From the NCBI GenBank assembly GCA_035906255.1, contig JAMIFM010000010.1:1-64000 (forward strand): DNA of 64,000 bases, given 5' to 3'. Positions within the stretch are counted from its first letter, which is position 1; each line of letters opens with the position of its first letter. Shown here one piece after another: positions 51,000-60,321 of this stretch. The notes under the pieces were generated by a model. That model searched no databases, had not been told where the DNA came from, and saw nothing but the letters and a program-made list of their open reading frames with translations. The DNA comes from SB11 sp035906255. GTDB lineage: Bacteria; Bacteroidota; Bacteroidia; UBA8524. A program made the translations under genes and the position numbers.

Positions 51000-51751
51000 A
51001 CCTTATTGTTTTTTTTGTATTGATGGCATTGCTGTTGGCCGTAACGGTGGTGTTTATCTACACGTTTTCTAAAAAGAAGATTTTAAGCGAAGAGGTGAAA
51101 CGCAATGAGCTTGAACTGAAACACAAAACCCAAATGCTGCACGCGGTTTTAATGGCTCAGGAAGAAGAACGCCGCACTATTGCCCGCGATTTACACGATG
51201 ATATTGGGGCGGCACTCACTATTATTTATCAAAATGCCAGCCGCCTGGCTGATGAAATAGGGTCTAAACCTGTTTTAGCCGATGGTATTTTGTCGCTCAC
51301 TTCAAAAACCATACAAAGCACCCGTCAGATTTCGCATAAGCTATTGCCTCCCGTGTTAGAAAAATTTGGCTTGGCCGCAGCCCTTAAAGAGCTGTTTGAA
51401 GATGTGGGAGTGGGTGGCGGTATTGAAACCAAATGTGAGGTAGAAATTGATGAAAGCCACTTTAGCGAAGAGCAGCAATTAAATATTTTCAGAATTTCGC
51501 AAGAATTGGTTAATAACTCATTAAAACACGGCAAAGCCTCTCAGTTAAGCCTTGAATTGGCAGAAAGTGAAAAAGGCTTGTATTATTCGTACAGGGACAA
51601 CGGTAAAGGGTTTGATTTAGAGAAGGCAAGCAAAGGTTTGGGATTGAGAAATATTGAAAACCGTGCCGAAATGCTGAACGCTTCTTTGAAATTTAAAACA
51701 GAAGAAGGTAAAGGAATGGGTGTATTATTGCTGATTAAATATCCGCTATGA
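50963..51751 (+). CDS. NarL-type sensor histidine kinase
   Basis: 262 residues from the ATG at 50963; an earlier in-frame ATG at 50906 lies in the upstream coding region and is less likely. One membrane helix (about 11-34). HisKA_3 with E-E-E-R-R-T-I-A-R-D-L-H78-D-D, and HATPase with N-x-L-x-H-G (N box), D-N-G-K-G-F-D and G-L-G-L-R-N-I. It autophosphorylates on His78 and passes phosphate to the response regulator whose ATG overlaps its stop (ATGA). Confidence 0.92.
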   Translation: MENPIPGQENIINLIVFFVLMALLLAVTVVFIYTFSKKKILSEEVKRNELELKHKTQMLHAVLMAQEEERRTIARDLHDDIGAALTIIYQNASRLADEIGSKPVLADGILSLTSKTIQSTRQISHKLLPPVLEKFGLAAALKELFEDVGVGGGIETKCEVEIDESHFSEEQQLNIFRISQELVNNSLKHGKASQLSLELAESEKGLYYSYRDNGKGFDLEKASKGLGLRNIENRAEMLNASLKFKTEEGKGMGVLLLIKYPL

Positions 51752-52431
51752 GCACACACACTATCCGCATTGCGATTGCTGACGATGAAGCCCTTTTTAG
51801 AACAGGGGTAGCCGCCTTATTAAGGGGCGAAGAAGATTTTGAAATTATTTTTGAGGCCGAAAACGGCAAAGTACTTATTGATAAACTAGCGCAGCATCCG
51901 CTGCCTGATTTAGTGCTGATGGATTTGAAAATGCCCGAACTGAACGGGGTTGAAAGCACTAAAGAAATCCGCAAACGTTATCCGCAAATAAAAATTATTG
52001 CCCTTAGCAGTTACTTTAGCAAATCGTTTGTTATAAATATGATTGATGCGGGGGTGTCGGCATATTTATCAAAAGACAGCAGTAGCAAACAGGTGATTGA
52101 TGCTATACGCGGGGTAATAGAAAACGGTTATTACTACGATGAAGTAGTGATGAAACTGATTAACGAAAATATGCTGCAAGGGAACAAAACCCCTGTGAAA
52201 AGTGTATTTGATAACTTATATCTAACCAAAAAAGAAAAGGAAGTACTTACCCTTATTTGTGCTCAATACACCACGCAAGAAATTGCAGATAAGCTGTTTG
52301 TGAGTCCCCGAACGGTAGATGGCCACCGTAATAACCTGTTGCAAAAAACCAACTGCAAAAACAGCGCAGGGCTGGTTATTTTTGCCATACAAAACGGTAT
52401 TGTTGATATTGAGGATTTAAATCCGCTTTAA
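51748..52431 (+). CDS. LuxR/NarL-family response regulator
   Basis: 227 residues. Receiver domain (1-125) with acidic D12-D13, phospho-acceptor D59 (L-M-D-L-K-M-P) and conserved Lys in Y-L-S-K-D. C-terminal LuxR helix-turn-helix (about 158-215) with L-T-K-K-E-K-E-V-L and Q-E-I-A-D-K-L-F-V-S-P-R-T-V. Partner of the overlapping kinase. Target genes unknown; the divergent propeller gene is an obvious candidate. Stop codon directly abuts the convergent methyltransferase gene. Confidence 0.93.
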   Translation: MSTHTIRIAIADDEALFRTGVAALLRGEEDFEIIFEAENGKVLIDKLAQHPLPDLVLMDLKMPELNGVESTKEIRKRYPQIKIIALSSYFSKSFVINMIDAGVSAYLSKDSSSKQVIDAIRGVIENGYYYDEVVMKLINENMLQGNKTPVKSVFDNLYLTKKEKEVLTLICAQYTTQEIADKLFVSPRTVDGHRNNLLQKTNCKNSAGLVIFAIQNGIVDIEDLNPL

Positions 52432-54024
52432 TTATTGCTTTTCGCCAATTAATATCATTGTTGTTGGCGGATAATCTAAAGGTACAAGCCTGTCGTTTTT
52501 TATTTCAAATAACTCCACTTTTCCTTCCCATCGGTGTTCGGCAATCCAATCATTTGTATAAGCTGCCGATTCAGGGTGGATGCTAAAACCTACTTCTTTT
52601 AGTTGTTGTTGCCATTCTTCAAAATCCCAAAAGCAAAATGTTTCGTGCATTTCGCTGCGCCAGTTATCCGTATAGTCCTTTCGGCTCATAAACTCAGCGG
52701 CATTTTGCAACGTGGTAACGGCAAACTTTTTTCCGTCAGCTTCTTCAATGCGGTATGCAAAACTATATCCTTCGGCAGCCCTAAAATCTTTGGCAAAGCG
52801 TAAAAACCTTGCATAAGTTGTAAGGCCGCGTAAATGTGCCGATAATTCTCCACGCTCTTCAAACTCCCTAAAAATATCATGGCTGTTGCCATCGGTATCA
52901 TTTAGCCACATATACACTTCGCGGTGCTTGTTATACGGAGCCACTACGTCACGGTTTATCCAAACCCCTCCGGCAGCAAGCTCTTCAAACCTGTTTTTAA
53001 TAAACTTCAGCAAATCTTCGCGACTGCCGTACGATTCAATTTCATGCGTAAGCGATGAAGTGTGTATCGTGTTCATGCTGTTGGGCTCAAACACCAACCC
53101 TGTAACGGCATTTTTTTGCGAGAAAAACACAAAGGGGTTCACAAACTCACCGTTTAATTTTCGTTGTTGGCACAACTCAAATAAATACCGTGAGACTTCT
53201 ATTCCGTAAAAATCACTTTCGCGCAATTTTTCTTGTTTGCAAGCCAATCTAATCCATGAGCCAACCGCACAGCCAATATCACCAACGCGGCCTTGTTGGA
53301 TAAACTTTGCCGTATCATCAAATTTCATCTCGGCTATCTCGTCCATTTGCCGCACGTACACATTGTAGTCCCTTGTTTCCGTTAAGTCGCCATCATTCCC
53401 AATCATGGCATCTTTAAACAACAATTGCACCTTTTCGTCCAGTGCGTATTGTTGCCATATTTTGCGTGATGCCGGGTGAATGTGTTCCCCAATCCAAGTA
53501 TCCTTATGCCAATTTTCATTGCTTGCAATCCGTTCGACAATATCCCAAGGCATGGGTGCTGAATATTCCCACGTGTTAATATTGCTTAATTCAGCCGGAA
53601 GAATAGTATAACCCAGCTCCGCATACATATTTAATACAGGGGTAGAGCATACTACCATTGTATTAGCGGGGTTAATGTCCAGTTGCAAATCGCTGTCGTG
53701 GCGGATGCGTTTAATAGTGTAAGAGGCAAAATTGGGTAAGTTGCCCACGTCGTCAATTCCGTAAATATAAACAGGTATGGTAAGCCGGTTTCCGAAACCC
53801 TGTATAGAGATTGCCCGAAGGTAAAAGGGTAGGGGATTGCGCCGCGTATTGCTGTGGTTGGCCGATGTAACGGCAAAAATTATAGCCTCAATGGGTTCTG
53901 TTTTGCCGATGGGATTTCCATAAACATCTTTTTGGTTTTGTAAGCCTTGTTGTACAAGGGTGTTGATATAATTGAACTGAAAATTAGTAAGCAGTTGGTG
54001 ACGGCCGGGTATTAACAAGTACAT
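52432..54024 (-). CDS. NMNAT-like nucleotidyltransferase / SAM methyltransferase fusion
   Basis: 530 residues. The N-terminal part (about 1-180) has G-R-H-Q-L-L-T-N-F-Q-F and S-A-N-H-S-N-T-R-R-N-P-L, resembling the phosphate-binding and S-x-x-x-S-x-T-x-x-N-P motifs of NadM-type NMN adenylyltransferases, but the H-x-G-H motif is not intact. The C-terminal part (about 215-420) is a class I methyltransferase: V-G-D-I-G-C-A-V-G-S-W for SAM, then E-x-N-S-M-N-T-I-H. Substrate unknown. The gene is divergent from an NrtR-like regulator 51 nt away, hinting at an NAD-linked function. Confidence 0.65.
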   Translation of the reverse strand: MYLLIPGRHQLLTNFQFNYINTLVQQGLQNQKDVYGNPIGKTEPIEAIIFAVTSANHSNTRRNPLPFYLRAISIQGFGNRLTIPVYIYGIDDVGNLPNFASYTIKRIRHDSDLQLDINPANTMVVCSTPVLNMYAELGYTILPAELSNINTWEYSAPMPWDIVERIASNENWHKDTWIGEHIHPASRKIWQQYALDEKVQLLFKDAMIGNDGDLTETRDYNVYVRQMDEIAEMKFDDTAKFIQQGRVGDIGCAVGSWIRLACKQEKLRESDFYGIEVSRYLFELCQQRKLNGEFVNPFVFFSQKNAVTGLVFEPNSMNTIHTSSLTHEIESYGSREDLLKFIKNRFEELAAGGVWINRDVVAPYNKHREVYMWLNDTDGNSHDIFREFEERGELSAHLRGLTTYARFLRFAKDFRAAEGYSFAYRIEEADGKKFAVTTLQNAAEFMSRKDYTDNWRSEMHETFCFWDFEEWQQQLKEVGFSIHPESAAYTNDWIAEHRWEGKVELFEIKNDRLVPLDYPPTTMILIGEKQ

Positions 54025-54075
54025 AATAACTGTTTGCGAAAGATACTACTTGCTTGTTTTATCTTGCAACACCAA

Positions 54076-54765
54076 ATGAATACACCTCAAAACATAAAAA
54101 TTGCAGTTGATGCCGTTGTTTTCGGCTATTCTAAAAGCGATGGGGTGTCGGTATTGCTGGTGCAGCGCAAGTATGGCGATTATAAGGGCAATTGGGCATT
54201 GCCGGGTGGTTTTGTACACACGGATGAAAGCCTTGAAGACGCTGTTCACCGCGAGCTTGCTGAAGAAACAGGTATTAGTGTAAACTACCTTGAACAACTC
54301 TATACGTTTGGTAAACCCGACCGTGATACCCGCTACCGTGTAGTATCAGTGGCGTACTTTGCTTTGGTAAAATCTGCCGATTATCAAAAGTTAAAAGCCA
54401 GTGCCGACGCTGAAAAGGCGCAGTGGTTTAATATAAAAGACCTGCCCTCATTGGCTTTTGACCATGCTGAAATTTTGCAAACAGGCATTAACCGAGTGCG
54501 GGCTAAAATACGCTACCAACCCATTGGGTTTGAGTTACTGGATAAGAAGTTTCCGTTTGCTGATTTGGAACGGGTATATACTACCCTGCTGGACAGGGAG
54601 ATTGACCGCCGTAATTTTTCTAAAAAGGTAATGGCATTGGGTATTTTAGATGCTACTAATGAAATTGCAAAATCAGAAGGAGCAGGAAGACCGGGTAAGC
54701 TGTTCAGTTTTAATAAACAACGCTACCAGCAATTAGAAAAAGACGGAATTAACTTTGAGATTTAG
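54076..54765 (+). CDS. NrtR-like Nudix-family transcriptional regulator
   Basis: 229 residues from the ATG at 54076; a TTG at 54034 is less likely. N-terminal Nudix fold with G-G-F-V-x(6)-S-L-E-D-A-V-H-R-E-L-A-E-E-T-G, close to the full Nudix box. The C-terminal part (about 150-229) has a winged-helix pattern: D-L-E-R-V-Y-T-T-L-L-D-R-E-I-D-R-R-N-F and G-R-P-G-K-L-F-S-F-N-K-Q-R-Y. NrtR proteins sense ADP-ribose-type ligands and repress NAD genes. It may control the divergent fusion gene. Confidence 0.82.
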   Translation: MNTPQNIKIAVDAVVFGYSKSDGVSVLLVQRKYGDYKGNWALPGGFVHTDESLEDAVHRELAEETGISVNYLEQLYTFGKPDRDTRYRVVSVAYFALVKSADYQKLKASADAEKAQWFNIKDLPSLAFDHAEILQTGINRVRAKIRYQPIGFELLDKKFPFADLERVYTTLLDREIDRRNFSKKVMALGILDATNEIAKSEGAGRPGKLFSFNKQRYQQLEKDGINFEI

Positions 54766-54911
54766 TGGCATTTAACTCCACCCCTTGCCCCCGCTTGCGG
54801 GGACATTGAACAGTGACCGTTTGTTGAATACCCGATAATATTCTGTGGGATACGATTGCATCTCAATGTCCTTCCATTGGGGAGGATTTAGGAGGGGTAT
54901 AAACTAATAGC

Positions 54912-55547
54912 TTACTGTAACCCAAATATTTTGTGCAGCAACGCACTATTGGTATAGCCCGAAGCATCAGCGGCTATATTATTAGCACTCAACGCTATTT
55001 CTTGTCCGTTGCCAAGGGTTAGTTTGCCGCCTGTGGCTGTTATCATTTTTTGTGCGTTTACTTTAAAAGCAAAAGCCGCAACAACATCAGAGGCAATGGT
55101 GAGGTCTTTGTTGCTCAGTTTTTCAACCAACACAGTGGCATTGTTGGCAATCAGTGTAGTGTAAGGTTTCTTATCGCGTTTGCCTGCAAACTTTAGCGAG
55201 AAGGCAATAGAATCTATCAGCAAGAAGCCTTTTTCGGCCAACATTTTATAAGCCGTTTCCATATCAGCAGGGATGGGGGTATCGGCAAATACACCTTTCC
55301 ATATCTTAGTATGAAATGAACTCTCAATACGGTTATAAAAATATTGGGTATTGTCTCCCTCTGTACAAGGGGCTTCAGTAATCAGTATGTACTTAATTGT
55401 ATGACCTTTTAGCCGCTTAAGATTTGCCTGCCAAGCTGTTTCGGTTTCCATAAACAATCGTTGCAGGGTAGTTTCTTTTTCATCGATAGCGGCTTCGCCG
55501 TATATGTTTTTCAGTAAAGGAAGATTAGCAGCAAATACCTCGTTCAT
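54912..55547 (-). CDS. Hypothetical protein
   Basis: 211 residues, no signal peptide. K-Y-I-L-I-T-E-A-P-C-T-E-G-D-N-T-Q-Y-F-Y-N and L-I-D-S-I-A-F-S-L-K-F are notable blocks, but no family is recognised. Mixed alpha/beta, probably cytoplasmic. Downstream of the DUF4175 gene with 37 nt between them, same strand, so likely co-transcribed. Confidence 0.7.
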   Translation of the reverse strand: MNEVFAANLPLLKNIYGEAAIDEKETTLQRLFMETETAWQANLKRLKGHTIKYILITEAPCTEGDNTQYFYNRIESSFHTKIWKGVFADTPIPADMETAYKMLAEKGFLLIDSIAFSLKFAGKRDKKPYTTLIANNATVLVEKLSNKDLTIASDVVAAFAFKVNAQKMITATGGKLTLGNGQEIALSANNIAADASGYTNSALLHKIFGLQ

Positions 55548-55584
55548 GTTTCAAAAGTAGGTATTTGCTGCCTTTATAAACGGG

Positions 55585-58500
55585 TTATTCGCCGCCAATT
55601 TCTTTAAAATACTCGCGGGTTTTGTTTTTATAATAATCCTTCAAGTTTGGAGGAATTGTTTTCAGTAATTCCTGCTCGCGGTTCTTTTGTTTCAGGTATT
55701 CTTCAACACTTGGGGGTAGCTTGCGCTCCAATTCTTTGCCCTCGTTGCTTTTGCGTTGGTTGTCGGTTTCGCGTTCTTTTTCGGCGCGTTCATGTTCCAA
55801 CATACGGGTAAGTATCTCTTGTTGGCGTTTCAGGGTTTCAAGGGTTAGTTTTTTGTTCACCAAATCCTTTTCCACCTCCTCCATCATTTCTTGGGTTTTC
55901 TTCAAATCGCCCAAAGCACCCTCGCCACCCTCTTCTTTCAGTTGTTTTTCCAAATCGTTCAGGTAACGGCGCAAAGCCTCTTGTTGAGCGGCCATTTTAG
56001 CCCAGTCTTTACTGCTCATGCCGCCTTCGCCGTCCTCACCGTTTTCACCCTGTCCGTTTTTACCGCTCTCGCCTTTGTTTTTCTCTCCATCCTTGCCTTT
56101 TTCGCCGTCTTTGCCCTTATCGCCTTTGCCTTTATTCTTACCCTCTTTCATTTCTTTCAATTGCTTATTAAGCTCTTCTTGCATTTGGCGTAATGCCGAG
56201 GCATCTTTACCTTTTTTCTTCTTTTTGCGGGCGTTGTTATCCTGCTGTTTGCCTTTGCCGCTTTGTCCGCTCATGTCTTCCTGCATATTCTTCAACACTT
56301 CGCTCAACATCACGGCAAGGTTGTTCATGTTAGTCATCACATATTGCTGGTAACTACGACCCAGTTGTATCTGGCGCAGCCCCAACGATTTCAGTGATTT
56401 ATCCATGTTGGCGTTCATTTCGCCCACTTCTTTGTTTATGTATGTGCGCATTTGCACTACACGCTTGCTCAAAGCCAGCAAACTGTCTTCAATAATCTTT
56501 GCGTCGTCTTTTATTTTGCGTTGCTTTTGGGTAAGCTCCACCAATTGCGGGTTATAACCTGTTACACTACGCATGGCTTCCATTACCTTTTCCTGCTCAA
56601 ACGATAACTCCACCAAATTGTCCATAATCTCACGCAAGGTGTTGTAATCTTCAACGTGCTGCTCTTTATCCTGAGCTTCCATTTGTTGCTGCAACTCCTC
56701 TTTTTTCTCCTTCATCTTTTTGGCAGCCTTGCGTTGTTTTTTTGCCGCTTCTTTATTGTTTTTCTTTTCAAGGTCTTGCTTACTGCCCTTCATTTCTTTT
56801 TCTACCTCTTCCATTTCCTTCTCGTCCAGCCCAAGCTCTTTGGGTTCTTCCAGCTCTTCGTTCAACTTTTCAAGGGCATCCACATCTTTTTGCAAGTCTT
56901 CAAACTCTTTATTTAGCTCTTCCTGTTCTTGCTCCAATTCTTTTTGTTTCTCAGGGTCTTTGGTCGCATCGGGTTGTTTTTCTGTCTCATCTGCCAGCTT
57001 TTCCTGTTTGTCGGCCAATTCATCCATTTTTTCCAATGCCTCATCAAACTTCTTCTCCACTTCCATTTTCTTATACAACTCCAGCATACGGTCGAGCTGT
57101 TTGTTGGCATCTTTGGTGTTCAGTTCCATCTTGTCCAACTCCTCTTTCAACTGGTCTTTGTTCTCTTGCTGCATCAGTTGTTCAAGTTGTTTCATCATCT
57201 CCTTCATCTTGTCGTCAAAAATCTCATCAAACAACTTGTTCAGTTCTTTTTGCTTGTCCATCATCTCTTGGTCAAGCTTTTTATACTCGTTTTCCTTTAC
57301 ATTTTTTTCAAGGTTTTCAAGTTTCAGGTCTTCTATCTGTTTTTCAAGGTCGCGTTGCTTCTTCAACAGGTCTTCAATCTGTTTCTTATCTTCCCAAGTA
57401 AGGTTTTTCTTCTCCACCAGTTTCTTTTGCAGGTCGCGAATTTGCTTATCAATCTTCTTGGTTTGCTCCATCGCCTCGGTCATCTTGTCTTTTAATGCCT
57501 CGCTGCTTTGGGTAATATCGGCCTCTATTTCCTTCATCGTAGGTGCACGGAAGGTTTTCACCATGCTTTTAGTGCTTTTTGTGCCGTTCACCCCGTCGTT
57601 ATCAAATACTTCAAAGTAGTATTCAATCTCCTCGGCAGGTTGCAGGTTTATCTGTGCCAAATCCCAAATGTGGTAAAAGCGGCGGTCTTGCGCCCCTGTA
57701 GAACTGATACCGATGGTTTGCATGGACTGGCTCTTTTTAACAGGGTCTTCACTCTTTAAAAATTTATAGTTGAAAGTGATGCGGTTAATGCCGTAATCAT
57801 CGGCAGCTTCGCCTGCAAAATATACCAGCTTGGTACTAAAGCTGTCGCGGGTTTCTTCTACTTTAATGGTTGGATAGGCATCGGGTATCACGGTGATGTT
57901 GTACAACACCGAGTCGTTGCTGCTTACCTCTTTATTGGCGGCTTTTACAATGTAGTAGTTCTCGCCCATAAAGCGGCGGGTAAACTCAAAGCGGTTGCCG
58001 TTTTTAGGCAGTATTTGTAAAAGAGTGTCTTTAAACTTAACGTTAAGTTGTTCGGCATTGCGGGTGGTAAATTTCCATTTCACCACAGTGCCTTGGGGTA
58101 GGGTAAGGTCGCCTGCGTTTTGTATAGTTTCAGGAGCTTTGCCTAAATACGCAGGGTATTCTAACACGGTTTGGAAACCATTAACTAAAGGTTTGGACAA
58201 TACTTTTAAACTGCTTTCTTTTGAATAGTATTCGCTGGCAAAAAAACGGAAATCAGTAGTTTTTTGAAGGTTTTTAAACGTGTAGCTAAAGTTTAACTTG
58301 TCGTCTTTTTCCATTTTAAAACGGTTGCCGTCCACCTCCAAAAACACTTCGGCGGGCAGTTCATCGCCGCTCACCTTCAGTTTCAATACAAAATCCTCGT
58401 TTTGCATGGTTTGCAAGGCTTTGTTCACAATGCTAAATGTAAACGGAGCTTGCTTTTCAAAAAACGTCCCGTAGTTTACTATGCGGTTAGTTCCCTCAGT

Positions 58501-59043
58501 AATAATGCGGCTATTAGTAAACAGTACCACCACAAACAGCAACAAGGGTATAATAGCATATTTGGCGTATTTGTAGTTAGCTTTTAGGTTGATGGCGGCT
58601 TTAAAGGGAACGGGTTGTAGTTCGGCGATTTTTTGGTTGATACTGGCTTCTATCAACGCGGATTGTGTAGGGGCGTTATCAGCACTGTGTTTTAGTTGCA
58701 GGGTGTTTAGCAGCTTATCCTGCACATCGGTAAAATGTTGTCCGATAATCGCTGAGGCTTGCTCGTAGCTGATTAATTGCCCGATGCGGTACAATTTGGC
58801 AAGGGGAATAAATATAAAACGGGTAAGCACATAGCCCGAAAGACCCAATGTGCCAAAAAATAAGAGGCCGCGCCAAACACTGTTCAGCCTGCCGTAATAC
58901 TCAAGCACCGATGCTGTTAAAAAAGCCAGCAACAATATGCCGGTGGTATATATAGCCCCGCGAATAAGCCTGTTTTTGTAATACTTACGTATAAACTCAT
59001 CCAGCTTGGCTATCAGTATTTCGTAGTTATTGCTTTGCGCCAT
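55585..59043 (-). CDS. DUF4175 family membrane protein with giant coiled coil
   Basis: 1152 residues. Membrane helices at about 28-46, 54-75 and 158-178, then a beta-rich region (about 190-520). From about 520 to 880 there is an almost uninterrupted charged coiled coil, very rich in Glu, Lys and Gln. A Gly/Lys/Asp-rich low-complexity stretch (about 965-1015: K-G-K-G-D-K-G-K-D-G-E-K-G) precedes a second coiled coil. DUF4175 proteins are typical of Bacteroidota; role unknown. Antisense frames across this gene are long because of the biased composition and are not genes. Confidence 0.88.
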   Translation of the reverse strand: MAQSNNYEILIAKLDEFIRKYYKNRLIRGAIYTTGILLLAFLTASVLEYYGRLNSVWRGLLFFGTLGLSGYVLTRFIFIPLAKLYRIGQLISYEQASAIIGQHFTDVQDKLLNTLQLKHSADNAPTQSALIEASINQKIAELQPVPFKAAINLKANYKYAKYAIIPLLLFVVVLFTNSRIITEGTNRIVNYGTFFEKQAPFTFSIVNKALQTMQNEDFVLKLKVSGDELPAEVFLEVDGNRFKMEKDDKLNFSYTFKNLQKTTDFRFFASEYYSKESSLKVLSKPLVNGFQTVLEYPAYLGKAPETIQNAGDLTLPQGTVVKWKFTTRNAEQLNVKFKDTLLQILPKNGNRFEFTRRFMGENYYIVKAANKEVSSNDSVLYNITVIPDAYPTIKVEETRDSFSTKLVYFAGEAADDYGINRITFNYKFLKSEDPVKKSQSMQTIGISSTGAQDRRFYHIWDLAQINLQPAEEIEYYFEVFDNDGVNGTKSTKSMVKTFRAPTMKEIEADITQSSEALKDKMTEAMEQTKKIDKQIRDLQKKLVEKKNLTWEDKKQIEDLLKKQRDLEKQIEDLKLENLEKNVKENEYKKLDQEMMDKQKELNKLFDEIFDDKMKEMMKQLEQLMQQENKDQLKEELDKMELNTKDANKQLDRMLELYKKMEVEKKFDEALEKMDELADKQEKLADETEKQPDATKDPEKQKELEQEQEELNKEFEDLQKDVDALEKLNEELEEPKELGLDEKEMEEVEKEMKGSKQDLEKKNNKEAAKKQRKAAKKMKEKKEELQQQMEAQDKEQHVEDYNTLREIMDNLVELSFEQEKVMEAMRSVTGYNPQLVELTQKQRKIKDDAKIIEDSLLALSKRVVQMRTYINKEVGEMNANMDKSLKSLGLRQIQLGRSYQQYVMTNMNNLAVMLSEVLKNMQEDMSGQSGKGKQQDNNARKKKKKGKDASALRQMQEELNKQLKEMKEGKNKGKGDKGKDGEKGKDGEKNKGESGKNGQGENGEDGEGGMSSKDWAKMAAQQEALRRYLNDLEKQLKEEGGEGALGDLKKTQEMMEEVEKDLVNKKLTLETLKRQQEILTRMLEHERAEKERETDNQRKSNEGKELERKLPPSVEEYLKQKNREQELLKTIPPNLKDYYKNKTREYFKEIGGE

Positions 59044-59069
59044 TGCCTGTAAGCCCTCAAATTTATTAC

Positions 59070-59077
59070 CAAAGATA
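59070..59077 (-). promoter_or_regulatory. -7 promoter box for the DUF4175 gene
   Basis: TATCTTTG on the minus strand, an exact TAnnTTTG match, 26 nt before the ATG at 59043. Confidence 0.55.
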
Positions 59078-59201
59078 ATGATGGATACCTTTATGTTGCA
59101 TTAAGTAAACGTATGAAAGGGTGTGTTTGTGATAGAAACGTTGTAAATATCGAGGAAATTTCGTCTCTGTATCTTACTGATGTTTTTGGTATTATAGCGG
59201 T

Positions 59202-60212
59202 ATGAAAAATTGTAAATGGTTTGTTGTTTGGTTTCTATGTTCAATGCCTGCTTACTCGTTTGCGCAAATCAGTCCTGTGTCGTCAACAAGTTTTGATTAT
59301 TTTGATTTGCTTAATTTTTCAGCCTTTTGCAAGGAAGATATACTTACTAAAATTGATAACGCAATTTGTGAGGGAAAGATTGAGGTGTATGAAAGTTTAG
59401 CACTTGATAAACCATTAACCGTTAATAGCTATTACGAGCGGCGCATAATAATGCGGAATTTACAGTTACCAAACCCATCTAATCCTGATGATATTTACGA
59501 TATTATCGATACCGTTATTTTGGATTGGTCAATGGCACAAGATTTTGTTATCCATGATAAAAATGCAATAGGGCTGCTATTTGCCAATGACACAAAGATG
59601 TATGTAAAACAGAACCAAGTAAAGCACCTGTTAGGCAAGCGGTCAATTGCGGTATTTGATTTTTTTAATCAAAGCGGGCTTACAATGATTTCTGATTCCA
59701 GGCTGGCTGCTTTTTGGCAAAAATATATGGTACAATTGGGAACGCAGTTGTACCAACGGGGCATTAACGGTGAGGTAAAAGCGTACAGGAATGACTCGAT
59801 AAAAACGACCTTTACTATTGCGGAAATTAGAGATAGAGTATTGATTCATGACAGGAAACAAATTCATAACCCCAGTAACCCCACTGATATTTATGATTTG
59901 ATAGATACGGTTGTAATTCGCGAGTTTAATCCCGATAGCATTAACGCAATTCGTTTACTTTTTGAGTGGGAAACCGAAGGCTTTGAAACTGATGCCAAGT
60001 TTATTGCCATTGCACCGTTATTTAAACCTTTTGTCGCCGGTATACAGCTTTTCCCAACCCCTATTTTTTGGGTGGCTGATGAGGATTATGTAAAAAGGCT
60101 TACTCCTGCCGAAAAAGCATTTTGGCCGTATTTTTATTCATTTATGCTGCAAAACCGCTCAGCGGGTGGTGAATACGATGTTTTTGATGAAAACGACCTG
60201 CCTGCTGAATAA
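59202..60212 (+). CDS. Secreted hypothetical protein with internal duplication
   Basis: 336 residues. Signal peptide (about 1-22, W-F-L-C-S-M-P-A-Y-S-F-A-Q). Two halves share the motif N-P-S-N-P-x-D-I-Y-D-x-I-D-T-V (near residues 90 and 224), each followed by an A-I-x-L-L-F segment, so the protein arose by duplication. No known family. Periplasmic or exported. Alone between the DUF4175 and fasciclin genes. Confidence 0.7.
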   Translation: MKNCKWFVVWFLCSMPAYSFAQISPVSSTSFDYFDLLNFSAFCKEDILTKIDNAICEGKIEVYESLALDKPLTVNSYYERRIIMRNLQLPNPSNPDDIYDIIDTVILDWSMAQDFVIHDKNAIGLLFANDTKMYVKQNQVKHLLGKRSIAVFDFFNQSGLTMISDSRLAAFWQKYMVQLGTQLYQRGINGEVKAYRNDSIKTTFTIAEIRDRVLIHDRKQIHNPSNPTDIYDLIDTVVIREFNPDSINAIRLLFEWETEGFETDAKFIAIAPLFKPFVAGIQLFPTPIFWVADEDYVKRLTPAEKAFWPYFYSFMLQNRSAGGEYDVFDENDLPAE

Positions 60213-60321
60213 GATGTTATTAAGATATTCATTTGTAAACAGTTAAGAATAATTTTAAGATTTATAAAACCGCAGGGTCAAGTTTTTCCGTAGGTATTAG
60301 CAAATATAAAATACCGACGCA

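Noticed and set aside
52603..53209. Plus-strand frames opposite the methyltransferase fusion
   Set aside because: The minus-strand frame is continuous with clear SAM motifs; the plus frames are short and featureless.
55721..57619. Several long plus-strand frames rich in Ser, Phe and Leu
   Set aside because: They are antisense shadows of the Glu/Lys-rich coiled coil of the DUF4175 protein.
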